Source: Rhizophagus irregularis (lineage: Eukaryota > Glomeromycota > Glomeromycetes > Glomerales > Glomeraceae). Taken from it: DNA of 64,000 bases. A program made the translations under genes and the position numbers. The notes beneath the pieces were generated by a model. The model had not been told where the DNA came from and did no database searches. It saw only the letters and a program-made list of their open reading frames with translations. Shown in pieces: positions 50,349 to 60,103 of the stretch. Position 1 is the first letter of the stretch. Every line of letters starts with the position of its first letter. Location: NCBI RefSeq assembly GCF_026210795.1, contig NC_089440.1, positions 1,488,001-1,552,000 on the forward strand, given 5' to 3'.

Positions 50349-53009
50349 TTACACCCGAATAATATTTTCGTTTTCTACTCTAGAATCATTACAAGTGCCA
50401 AACATCGTTTCCATCAACTTCAACTTTTTGTTTCTAAACCAATCTATTAATCTATTACTATTACTGATATTTACCGGCATATAATTTTTTCTATTTTCCA
50501 ATTTAACAACATTATCTTCAGAAATTCTAATCCAAAGAGGTTTTTCCCAAGATTTTAATAACAAATTAGAAAATACAACAGGCAAACTAATTAAATAAAT
50601 GAAGATAACAGCCAAAATAGGATTTAAATAAAAACCTAACAACAACAATAATAAATTTATAGGTATTGATAATAAATTACATAAACCGATATAAATAAAA
50701 TTATATTTCATTCGATTAAATAATTTTCTTAAAAAATCGAATAAAGATATTATATCAGTTAACAAATTTCCATTCATGAACATAATATCAGCAGAATAAT
50801 CCATGTTATAATCCGTGGTTAAAGAAGATAATGATATACTAATATCAGCTTTTGATAATGCTAAAGAATCATTTGTATCATCAGCATTTCCTACCATCGC
50901 TACTATTTCATTTGACAATTGTAATGATTGAATAATATTTAATTTTCCTTTTGATGAAAGTTGTGAATAAACAACGTCTATACCACATTTAGAAGCAATC
51001 GATTGAGCAGTCAATTTTTGATCTGCAGTTATCATAGAAACTTTTAATCCCATAGATTTTAATGCATCGACAGTTAATTTTGATTCAGGTTTAATTGAAT
51101 CCGATAGAAATAATGAACCCATAAAAGAATCATTAATAGCGACAAATATTGTTGTTCTACCTAATAATTCTTGTTTTTCTTTAATTATCAAAGCTGATTG
51201 AGGAATTTCAATTTGATATAATTGTGAAATAAATTCAATATTTCCGATTAAAACGTTATAAACTTTTGATGTAGCGTAAGATGAAAAACGAGCGGAAGTA
51301 TTAAGTAAAACATCACATTTAATTCCATGTCCCGGCATGGATTCAAAATTATTAATATCAATATCATATTCATTCTCATTTGAACTTAATAATTGTTTAC
51401 TAAATTCAACTATAGCCTTTCCTATTGGATGATCACTTGAAGATTCTGCAGCCTCAATAATTGTAAAAAATGTTTCAGGAGTGATTTCTGATAAGTTCAG
51501 TTCATAGTGAGCCACATCAAATTTTCCTTGAGTTAATATACCAGTTTTATTAAAAACTACTTCTGTTATTTTGGATCCAACTTCAATTATTCTTCCTCCT
51601 TTAATTAATATACCATTTTGAGTTCCAATCTCTGTACCAATCATAACAATTATTGAACTACTTAAAGTTAATATATAAGGACAAGCCATAATTATAATTG
51701 AGATACTTGATTCTCCCCATAAAATAAAAGAAATGATTCCTAATAATATAATTATAGGAATAAAATAAGTTATACATTTATCCACAAATAATTGAATGGG
51801 TGCTTTATTCGTTTGAGCTTCTTTAACAGATTTAATAATTTGTGATAAAATAGTATCATTTCCTACGCGTACAATTTGCATTTCAAAGTATCCTGATCCA
51901 TTAATTGTTCCAGCAAAAACCTCATCACCACGACGAACATTTTTTAATACTTTATTAATAATATTTTTTCCAGTTATAATTGATTCATCTACGTCAGAAA
52001 CTCCTGATATAACTTTCCCATCCGAAGGAATAATAGTTCCTGGTGTAATTTTTACTATATCACCTACTTGTAAACATTCTGTTGGAATGGTCTTTTTTCC
52101 AGTGATTTCTCCAGTTTTAGAATTAATATAAATAATAGTTGTTATTTCAGGAATAAGGGATAATGATCTTGCTATAGATTTCAAACTTTTTCTTTTGATC
52201 ATATTTTCTAAATAATGATTTAACATAAGGAAAGTTATTAACGTGGTAGATATATCAAACATTATCAAAGGATGTGATGAATTCGTGCTAAAAATTGAAT
52301 AAATCATTGAGACACAAGAAATAATGAATAATAATAAAGTAGTAATTATGAACAACATATCCGTAGTAAATTTTCCATATCTAAGATCTTTAAATGGTCT
52401 AATATAAAAATTTTTTCCAAATCCAAATTGTACAGGAATACTTAATAAAAATGAGATTAAATCACCAATGAATAAACCATGAAATAATTCTATATCGACA
52501 ATACTTTGTATCAAGGAAATGATAATAATTGGTATAGTAAATGATAAAGAATAAAAAAGTGCATTCCTCCATTTTAAAATACTTTTTCTTCTAGTAAAAT
52601 ATTCCAATTGATTTAATTTAACATTATTAATGAATTTACATTTTAATCCCAAACATTCAACTTTTTCTATTATATCTCTTGTTCCTAATAAATTTTTATC
52701 ATATTTTATTAGAGCATTTCCTGTTGCAAAATTAATTTCAACATTTTCTATACCATTCACTTTACATAATTGTTTTTCCATCATATTGATAATTGATGGA
52801 TCATTTAATTTAAATATATGTAATTCAATGTTATCCATTTGTTCATTTATCCCATGCGTTGTGATCGATGTAAGAGAATTCGAATTTGTTGATGTATGAT
52901 TCGATGTTGCGAAAAATGAAAATTCCGTATCCACCGACAACAATGATAATTCATCATCATCTTTCATAAACATATCATTTAAGGTTTCAATATTATTTAT
53001 GTCTTTCAT
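50349..53009 (-). CDS. Copper-type P1B-ATPase homologue with degraded catalytic motifs (likely pseudoenzyme)
   Basis: One uninterrupted 886-codon frame, start ATG at 53009. The architecture is that of copper ATPases: an N-terminal HMA-like domain (about 60-130), paired membrane helices (about 150-235), an actuator domain (about 300-390), helices around a CPx site, P and N domains, and two last helices. But almost every signature is changed. The HMA metal motif is KLNDPSI instead of GMTCxxC. The transport motif is CPY (443-445) instead of CPC. The phosphorylated Asp is Asn487 (NKTGILT for DKTGTLT). The actuator TGES is TGKN (346-349). TGDN is TADQ (661-664). GDGIND is GNADDTND (707-714). Only the SSDHPIGKA box in the N domain is intact. 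It therefore cannot form the phospho-intermediate in the usual way. The long intact frame argues against a recent pseudogene. It has no intron, unlike its neighbours. Confidence 0.9.
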   Translation of the reverse strand: MKDINNIETLNDMFMKDDDELSLLSVDTEFSFFATSNHTSTNSNSLTSITTHGINEQMDNIELHIFKLNDPSIINMMEKQLCKVNGIENVEINFATGNALIKYDKNLLGTRDIIEKVECLGLKCKFINNVKLNQLEYFTRRKSILKWRNALFYSLSFTIPIIIISLIQSIVDIELFHGLFIGDLISFLLSIPVQFGFGKNFYIRPFKDLRYGKFTTDMLFIITTLLLFIISCVSMIYSIFSTNSSHPLIMFDISTTLITFLMLNHYLENMIKRKSLKSIARSLSLIPEITTIIYINSKTGEITGKKTIPTECLQVGDIVKITPGTIIPSDGKVISGVSDVDESIITGKNIINKVLKNVRRGDEVFAGTINGSGYFEMQIVRVGNDTILSQIIKSVKEAQTNKAPIQLFVDKCITYFIPIIILLGIISFILWGESSISIIIMACPYILTLSSSIIVMIGTEIGTQNGILIKGGRIIEVGSKITEVVFNKTGILTQGKFDVAHYELNLSEITPETFFTIIEAAESSSDHPIGKAIVEFSKQLLSSNENEYDIDINNFESMPGHGIKCDVLLNTSARFSSYATSKVYNVLIGNIEFISQLYQIEIPQSALIIKEKQELLGRTTIFVAINDSFMGSLFLSDSIKPESKLTVDALKSMGLKVSMITADQKLTAQSIASKCGIDVVYSQLSSKGKLNIIQSLQLSNEIVAMVGNADDTNDSLALSKADISISLSSLTTDYNMDYSADIMFMNGNLLTDIISLFDFLRKLFNRMKYNFIYIGLCNLLSIPINLLLLLLGFYLNPILAVIFIYLISLPVVFSNLLLKSWEKPLWIRISEDNVVKLENRKNYMPVNISNSNRLIDWFRNKKLKLMETMFGTCNDSRVENENIIRV

Positions 53010-54648
53010 GTTTTTTTTTAATAATAAATCAACGAGTTAACAACACTATGATTTTTTTTTTTAAAAAAAAAAGGAAAAGAAATTTTTTAAGATTTTTTTT
53101 TTTTTTTTTTTATTTATTTGTTTTTTGGCTCAATATATATAATAAATTGAGATTATCTAATAAACTCCCAATGTAGCTAAATGTATGATGTCAAATTTGG
53201 TTTTTTTTTCTGCGATTGAATAAGGTTATTTTATGAAGCTTTAAAAAGTAAATACATATTGAGTTTGTTGCATAGCGAACATAAATCAATGATAAAAAAA
53301 ACTACGAGCATAAGTTAAAGCATTAGTCTAAGCATATTAATATAATCAATAAATCAAGTTTTAAAAAAAATCTCATGAATATCTTATAAATTTGAAGGGC
53401 TTTGTTTAAATAAACTTTATTTTTCGATTTTAATATTACCGGATGTTTAGGTATGTCTAAAGGATGTATGTCTAGGTACAAGCGTTCCGCATATTAAGTG
53501 AGTCACTACATTATAAAATTTTATGACCAACTTATTTTACCTAAAAGAAAAAATGGTTTTATGAAATTTTCTTTTATCGGTTAATAAATCGATACTATTA
53601 TTTCTTTTTTTTTAAGAAAAAAAAAAAATTTTCTTTTTAAAGAAGTTAAAAATAAAGATAATCTCAAAAATTTTAAATTAGTTAAATAAGTTTAAATTAA
53701 TTTTAACATGCATGCATCGTTGAACTTTGATGACCTTTGATGATACTTTTACTTTATATAATACATATTTTAAATGAAATATCTGATAACGTAAATTATT
53801 AAACAATGATGTTTTCTTTTTTTATTGTCTCCGATTAAATTTTATTCTCGAAATAATGTAAAAATATACTTTGGTTTATAATAAATAATAATAGAATCTT
53901 CTTTCTTTATTTGGATGAACGGAGATAAAAGGATCATTTTTTCCCAAGGTTTTTCATTTAATTTGGGACTTTTGGCTTTTCGAGTGCATACATCAGAATT
54001 TTTTGATTGCTGACAATCAAACGCGCATTAAGATAAATAATTTAGCATGTGTAAATTAAAGGCTTATAATATATCGAATTTGAGGGGTACATTACATGGG
54101 TGATACTATAAAATGATGATGCAGTCTTAGAGGTCATGTGTGGAAGTATATTTGGACCCCATGATATCTGTGTAAATGACAACAATTGAGCTCGTCATTT
54201 TCTCATTTTCTTCGGTATTATTTTCTTGTATTAAATAATTTCAATACTAAGATAAACGAATATGGATAAGCATTTTTTACATTATCATTTGACTTGAATT
54301 GATTTATGAAATTTATTAGCAATTTATTAAGTAATTCGAAAAGCTTTAAGCAAACGAAAAGAAAAGAAAAATCACCCCATTTAAATAATTATTTTGTCAC
54401 GAAAACCTTTAATGTAACTGTAATTCTTATAAATTCGGAAAAATAAAATATTATGTAATGCTAATATATATCACGTGATTAACCGTTTTTCTGGTTTATT
54501 TGGAACACAGTTTCAGAATAACAGTCTTTCACATGTTGATGCTTGAATATAAAACTCACGTGAATTATCATAGATCTTCGAAGACCAAAAATTCCTTACA
54601 TACAATATATTTCGCGGTAAGATGTACATTATTATACATATTAAATTA
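53010..54648. other. Intergenic
   Basis: AT-rich spacer between the ATPase promoter and the 3' end of PIN4. No coding frame seen. CACGTG sites lie near 54475 (ATCACGTGATT) and 54559 (CTCACGTGAATT). Confidence 0.55.
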
Positions 54649-55701
54649 CTATTTTCGACCCTCCTAATAATATCAAATTAATAAAAAATTAAAAAATTAA
54701 AAATATATTAAATAATTATATTATATTTCATATTTCATATAATAACTTACAACCAATATTATATGGTATCCAAATTTTGTTTTTATCTGTTTATTAACAA
54801 ATAGAAATACAGATCAGCCATTATATATTATTATATATTAATATTTTTTACTATACACATACCGGTGGATTTGTAAAAATTGGATTGTCTAATAATAAAT
54901 ATTATTAAAATGTGAGATAAATCTGCAAATTAATAAATTATAATTGATAAAGATAAACAATTAATGTACCTAATGTGCTTGGTTGTAATGCGAACGCGGC
55001 ATCTTGGAAATCTCCTACCATCGATCCGCGGTTCATCCAACCTAAACTACCTAGAAATCATTAAATATTATTTATTATTCAAGCCAAAAATCCCCAAAGT
55101 TTTCATGTGACCCAATTAAAACTATTCATTAATATATTACTAACCTCCTTGTTTCGCTTTATCTTCGCTATATAATTCCGCAACCTAATAAAGAATAAGA
55201 TAACGATTATATAATAAAAGTCTTAATTATGATATTGATATAATAGTCTAACATTTGCCTTATCAAATCGCATGTTTTCAACCGTTAATTTATCTAAAGC
55301 TTCCATGATCTATAAAATTTGAATTGAAGGAAAAATAATTGAATTATATGCAAAATTATATTAAATAAAAAAAAATAAATGTTCACAAGTTACTTTGGAA
55401 TGTTTCTCACACAATATATGTCTAACCTGCAATGAAAAAAACAATTTTTCCATTTTAAGGATAAGTAAATGGTTGATAGTTGGCTAAACTTGCTGTGGTA
55501 AATTTAATTTTAATTACTTTCACACTGTTTGCGGCTTTTAATTTATTAGATTTTCCTGAACTTTCCTCTATTGAAACGTTAATTAAAATTAAAGAATAAA
55601 TTGAATTAAAAGGAATTAAACGCAAACATACCCTCAGTATCCGCGGTTTTTTTATTACTTTTTCCTTTACTACTTCCTCCCTGACCTTTTGATTTGCCCA
55701 T
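54649..55701 (-). CDS. PIN4: Parvulin-type peptidyl-prolyl isomerase PIN4 (Par14)
   Basis: Nine very short exons, minus strand (55701-55632, 55567-55518, 55426-55394, 55309-55259, 55184-55145, 55050-54970, 54888-54863, 54786-54751, 54663-54649), give 133 residues (human PIN4 131). The N-terminus is a basic Gly/Ser/Lys-rich tail as in Par14. The parvulin domain follows the family closely: [11 protein letters not shown] (H43, C46), [43 protein letters not shown] and [19 protein letters not shown]4 isomerises prolyl bonds and in animals works in pre-ribosome processing and DNA binding. The fourth intron appears to use a GC donor (AAG/GCAAAT), because this gives [12 protein letters not shown], matching the family; a GT donor six bases on would insert AN. 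Confidence 0.9.
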
Positions 55702-56035
55702 TTTAAATAAGTAAAACTATCCAAAAGAACTTTTTAATGAGGAAGATTATCAAAGAACTTATGATGAAATTCGAGGCTGATTAATTGACCTCGTAAACTA
55801 AAATCGGTTCAGTGCGTGTAACCTGTTTGAACAACCAATCAATTGATGATCTCGTCTTTATTTCATTTTCCCAAAAAAAAAATCCGACTGAAAAAAAATT
55901 TTTTTCCCTCATTTTTACTCCCGCGTTTTTTTTTAGAGTTTTAAAAGGAAAATTGTTTTATTAATAAAAAAAAAAGTATTTTTAAATATATTAAAAATTT
56001 TTTTAAAATAATTTTTTTTTAAAGCAAGCTTTAAT
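55702..56035. other. Short divergent intergenic region
   Basis: 334 bp between the PIN4 start (minus) and the start of the small acidic protein (plus). Presumed shared promoter region with long T and A runs; no specific site recognised. Confidence 0.5.
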
Positions 56036-56515
56036 ATGCAAGTAAAACGAAGTATAGAACAAGTTGAACCCCAACTCTTGCAGGAATTAGTAATTCCAAT
56101 AAAGAGACAAAAATCCAGTTATGAGTGGGAAGTTTTCTTGGAGTTATTCCCCTTCAATTTATCTGAACCTTATACAACAGAAACTCCTATCATAGCTGAT
56201 TATAATAATATTCAAGAAATGGACCTCAATAAATCAGTCGCTCCACATAAACTAGAAGTTGAGTCGATTGAAACACTCGAGTTTTCGGAAGTTGACAATA
56301 GTGAGTATGAAGCAGACATTTCTTCTTCTTCCTCAGATGAATATTCTGATTCTTCTGTTGAAGATTCAGATTCTTATGCTTCAGAAGAAAGCGAATTTGA
56401 AGTAGTTATCAAAAAGAAGAAAAGATGCGGCGCTATGTGGAGTCCGGAATGTCGTCGTGCAAGACGCTGTATTTGCGCTGAAAAAATCGACGACTATGAT
56501 GATTATGACGAGTAA
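56036..56515 (+). CDS. Unknown acidic protein with Cys-rich basic tail, 159 residues
   Basis: Single exon from a clear ATG. I do not recognise it. Residues 1-30 include a possible nuclear localisation signal (PIKRQKSSYEW). The middle (about 75-125) is very acidic and serine-rich (SSSSSDEYSDSSVEDSDSYA), offering many casein-kinase-2-like sites. A Lys run (KKKKR) precedes RCGAMWSPECRRARRCIC, with four cysteines in 18 residues that could bind metal, and the protein ends in Asp/Tyr repeats. A GTAAGG donor-like site lies 4 bp after the stop, so a longer spliced form is possible. Nuclear location is a guess from composition. Confidence 0.6.
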   Translation: MQVKRSIEQVEPQLLQELVIPIKRQKSSYEWEVFLELFPFNLSEPYTTETPIIADYNNIQEMDLNKSVAPHKLEVESIETLEFSEVDNSEYEADISSSSSDEYSDSSVEDSDSYASEESEFEVVIKKKKRCGAMWSPECRRARRCICAEKIDDYDDYDE

Positions 56516-57480
56516 TACGTAAGGGCAGTGGGAAATTGGAGGCTTTGTTTACTATGTTCGCTGGATGCTTATAGGGGTTTTCTGTGGTATTTTCAAGTGT
56601 AAATTTGGGCAACTTAACTCTTTGGATTGGCTAGCGATTATAATTAACGCTACGGGTAAACCAAAAGTGTTGATATTTCAAAGAGGTCTTAGGACGAATC
56701 AGTGGTGATAGTTACTAGAGGCTGTGGAGGCGCAGTTTCGTGCTCTTTCAAGGATCTAGGGTTATTGTTAAGAATCTTCTTGTACAAATTTACTTCTCAT
56801 AGGTTTGAAAGTAACAGTTCTACGAGATAAAAAACGATATACATGGATTTTAATGTCCGTGTTTCATCTTTTTTTTTCTTTAAGATTTGTGCATTTTGTG
56901 CATATAGTAATCAAATCTACGTTTGTTTGATGAAGATTACGATTTGCACATTTACGGTCCTTTTTCGTCGGGGTTATTATTGTCAGAACAACAGGAAGCG
57001 CCGATGAAAAACAAAAGCTCCGACCATCCGCAATTGTTCATCATTCTTGGATTCTTAGATTACATCACCAAAAAAAGACGCGTCATCCTCATTGATAGAC
57101 ATTTCTGTATTCCCGCCGATCCATTCTGGAGGCAAAAACAAAATCATTTTTATTTTTAATTTTTTTTTTCTTTTCTATCATTTCTTTTATTATTATTATT
57201 TTCATAATTTGGTAGACTAAGGGGTTTATTTTTGTACTTCAGCGAATAATTTGTATGGCATTATTCTCCCTCCCTCTCCCTTACCCACAAACAACAAAAT
57301 TCGAGATTCATTAATAATAACAATATATCTGAACGTTTCTAATCGATTTGATCACTATCTTTTCAATTCAATTAAATTAATGGTGTAAGTTCGTCCTTAT
57401 TTCCTTTGATTGTGGGATCTAAGGCTATTATCCAAAATCAAATTATATTATTGTGTATATTTTCAGTGTACGAATGGATA
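56516..57480. other. Relatively GC-rich non-coding stretch
   Basis: From about 56520 to 57165 the base composition is clearly less AT-rich than other spacers here. One plus-strand frame stays open for about 62 codons (56522-56707, ending GLRTNQW) without an early ATG, and a 78-codon frame (56923-57159) begins at TTG only. I cannot support either as a gene; it may be a long 3' untranslated region, a non-coding RNA or decayed coding DNA. Confidence 0.4.
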
Positions 57481-57681
57481 ATGCTACCTATAAATATTAA
57501 GAATGATGTTCTTAAAGGATTTGGACATAAAATCTTAAATTTATCAGGTAATTCTTGTTAATAATATATCTGATCAAGTTATTTATATGCATCTTACCAT
57601 ATAAATTATTATGATATCAAGTTTACCATTCCCAGATTTCCCTTCTGAGATTTTAACCAAAATGTCTCAAAAAGAAATATG
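57481..57681 (+). CDS. Possible small spliced gene or F-box-like fragment
   Basis: Two putative exons (57481-57547 and 57636-57681) join in phase through good GT-AG sites and read MLPINIKNDVLKGFGHKILN, then LSDFPSEILTKMSQKEI. The FPSEILTKM segment looks like the start of an F-box. A further exon after TTTAG at about 57764 could continue CKFLWNFTSLNQPKMFG and stop. The total would be only about 60 residues. No family is certain, and this may be a fragment. Confidence 0.25.
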
Positions 57682-58183
57682 GTAAGCATTAATTTCCTGA
57701 TTCATCTAATGAATTAATTTAATCTCGGTTGTTTTGTTCCCGAGCAATATTATCTAAGCATTTAGCAAGTTTTTATGGAATTTTACGAGTTTAAATCAAC
57801 CAAAAATGTTTGGGCCGATTTAACTTAGTTAGAATTTTTAAACTGTGGCGCTAAAAAGAGAAAACTTATTTGTTACACAAAATAAAGATTCATCAATTTT
57901 TCTTTTGATTTCTTAGTAAACTTTATTTCCTAAACGCGTGATTCATATAAAAAAATTTTTTCTTTTGTGAAACACTCAGCTGTTTTTGTGTATAATGATC
58001 GGACACAAATAATTTCCGATCTTGGAAGCTAAAATAAATTTTTTTGCTAAGCCACAATAATCATATGATTTCAAATTTAAAAAATTTTTTTTTCATTCTC
58101 GAAAACAATAGGCAATAAAAATTCATTTTGTTAATAGTTTTTTTTTTACTTTTTTTTCAAAAAAAAAAAAATTTTGTAAAATT
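57682..58183. other. Intergenic, promoter of the GET2-like gene
   Basis: AT-rich spacer. It may contain a third exon of the small gene to its left. Long T and A runs directly precede the GET2-like start codon. Confidence 0.4.
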
Positions 58184-59888
58184 ATGACAGAAGAAAGTTC
58201 AAATGTAGAAAATCTTTCAAATGTTAATGAAAATGAACAACCTAACCCACCCAAAAAGAGCAGATCTGTTAGTGATGCTGAAAGGCGTAGAGCAAGAAGA
58301 GAAAGAAAAATCTTAAATGATGCTGGTAGTAGATTGCATCGTATAACAGCCACTCATAGTACTAGTTTAAATACATTAGGAGAAACTTCTTCTACTTTAA
58401 GTTCACCTTTTGTTAGTAGGAAATCGTCTCCTCAACCTAGTCTAAAATCTTCTCCAACTAGTATTGAACCACCAGAAAATCCATTCTCTCCAAGAAGAAG
58501 GAATACAGGAAATCTTGGTACGTGATTTTTAAATTAGATTGCGAAAGGATAGATTCATAATGGTGTGTTTAGAAGGATAGAATAATTGAATTTTGAATCA
58601 AGATATTTTTTTTTTTACTTTATAAAAAAAAAAATTTTAAATAGTAAAAAGTTGTAAAAAAATTGTAAATATTTTCAGATATTAATAAATTATCATTTTT
58701 TTCTAATTTTAAAAATTTTTGTTAATATTATTTATGATGATCTTACTATAAAACATCGAATCCATTAAAAAATGGTTGGTTCTTGTGTAGAACCTTTAAC
58801 GTCGACTCAATCAGATGCAAGTATAGCTACTGAAAGAACATTTCCTCGTGTAAGAGTTAGTAGCGATGCCGACCCTCCAGAATGGTCTGGAGGACCATTA
58901 CCGCAAAATTTTTCACAGGAGGATAATAAATCAGCTCGTCCGATAACACAACCCAGATTTTCTCTACCAACTTCGATTTCTCCAACAATACCAACAATAC
59001 CAACAACATCCGATTTGTTAGGTGAAGATGAACCAAATGGATACATTGATCAAGATGAACATATTCGTCAATTTTTTAATAACTTAAATGCAGGAAATTA
59101 TCAGAGAAGAAATAGCAGTACTACTTCATTAGCTTCAACTATTGGAGGTAGTGAATGTCAATATAATCCACTTTTAACTGCACAGGATGAATATGTTCAA
59201 CAAGATATTTTGCAACAACAACAGCAATTACAACAAATTCCTTTTCCTTTTCAACAATTTTTTAGTCCATTTGGAAGTGCAAATCAACAACAAAATTTGG
59301 ATTTACAATCGAAATTATGGCAAGTTATACATTTTGTTGCAATGATATTGTTGGGTCGTTTAATTGTTTGGAAAGAATCATTGAGAGAAAAAGGTGCTTG
59401 GAACAGATTTTATTTATTAAATTATGAAAGACCTGAAGATATAATCGCTGCTGAAAGGATTCCATCTATGGTAGTATTTTTAAGTAAATCTGTAATTAAA
59501 GACTTTCTTGTGCATATATTGAATAATTTTTACATTAATTTATTAAAACAGGGCGCATTTTGGTATTTTATAACTGTGGAACTTATATTACAATCTTCTA
59601 GAATATTCTTTCAACAGGTAATAATTAATAATTTTTAAATTCATCAATACTTAGACATAATATTGTATATACTTAACATAATTTAATATTATATAATAGG
59701 ATCGAGTATTTCAAAGTTCGACATTAGTTCAATTTGCACGTAAATTACCTGCACCATTTTCTGATGTACTTACTGTATTATTAAGATATAATTTAATTTG
59801 GAATAGTCTCTGGGAAGATATTTGTATACTGGTATTTACTGTTGGATTTACTATAATGATTGCTCCTTTCGTAAGTTATTTTGGTTAG
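58184..59888 (+). CDS. GET2: GET2/CAML-like subunit of the tail-anchored protein insertion receptor
   Basis: Three exons (58184-58517, 58791-59617, 59700-59888) give 449 residues. Near the N-terminus SVSDAERRRARRERKILNDA and SRLHRITATHS match the charged RERR motif and SRLxKI segment by which Get2 binds the Get3 ATPase. A long Ser/Thr/Pro-rich linker with a Gln run follows, then three membrane helices: WQVIHFVAMILLGRLIVW, WYFITVELILQSSRIFF and ICILVFTVGFTIMIAPF. Get2 pairs with Get1 in the ER membrane and receives tail-anchored proteins from Get3. An 81-nt stretch (59471-59551) has GT and AG ends, no stop codon and a length divisible by three. If spliced out, the protein is 422 residues and PSM joins GAFWYF. 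The family call rests on the N-terminal motif plus topology. Confidence 0.8.
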
Positions 59889-60103
59889 GATTTTTCTTTT
59901 GAGATGGATTTGTAGAAGTTAATAAATTTAAATTATTGCTATTTCTGTGATATATTTGTGTCCAACAACTGTATTTAGACATTGTGATAACATATTGTGT
60001 AATATTTGTAAGTGTAAAAAAAAAAGTATATTTTTGGAAATTATGAATAAATATTATGCTATTTATTTGTACTTGTAATAATTCGAAAATTTTAAATTAT
60101 TAA

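Noticed and set aside
56923-57159. 78-codon frame after the acidic protein gene
   Set aside because: Begins at TTG with no ATG; the opposite strand also has a short open stretch (PPEWIGGNTEMSINEDD), so coding strand and reality are unclear.
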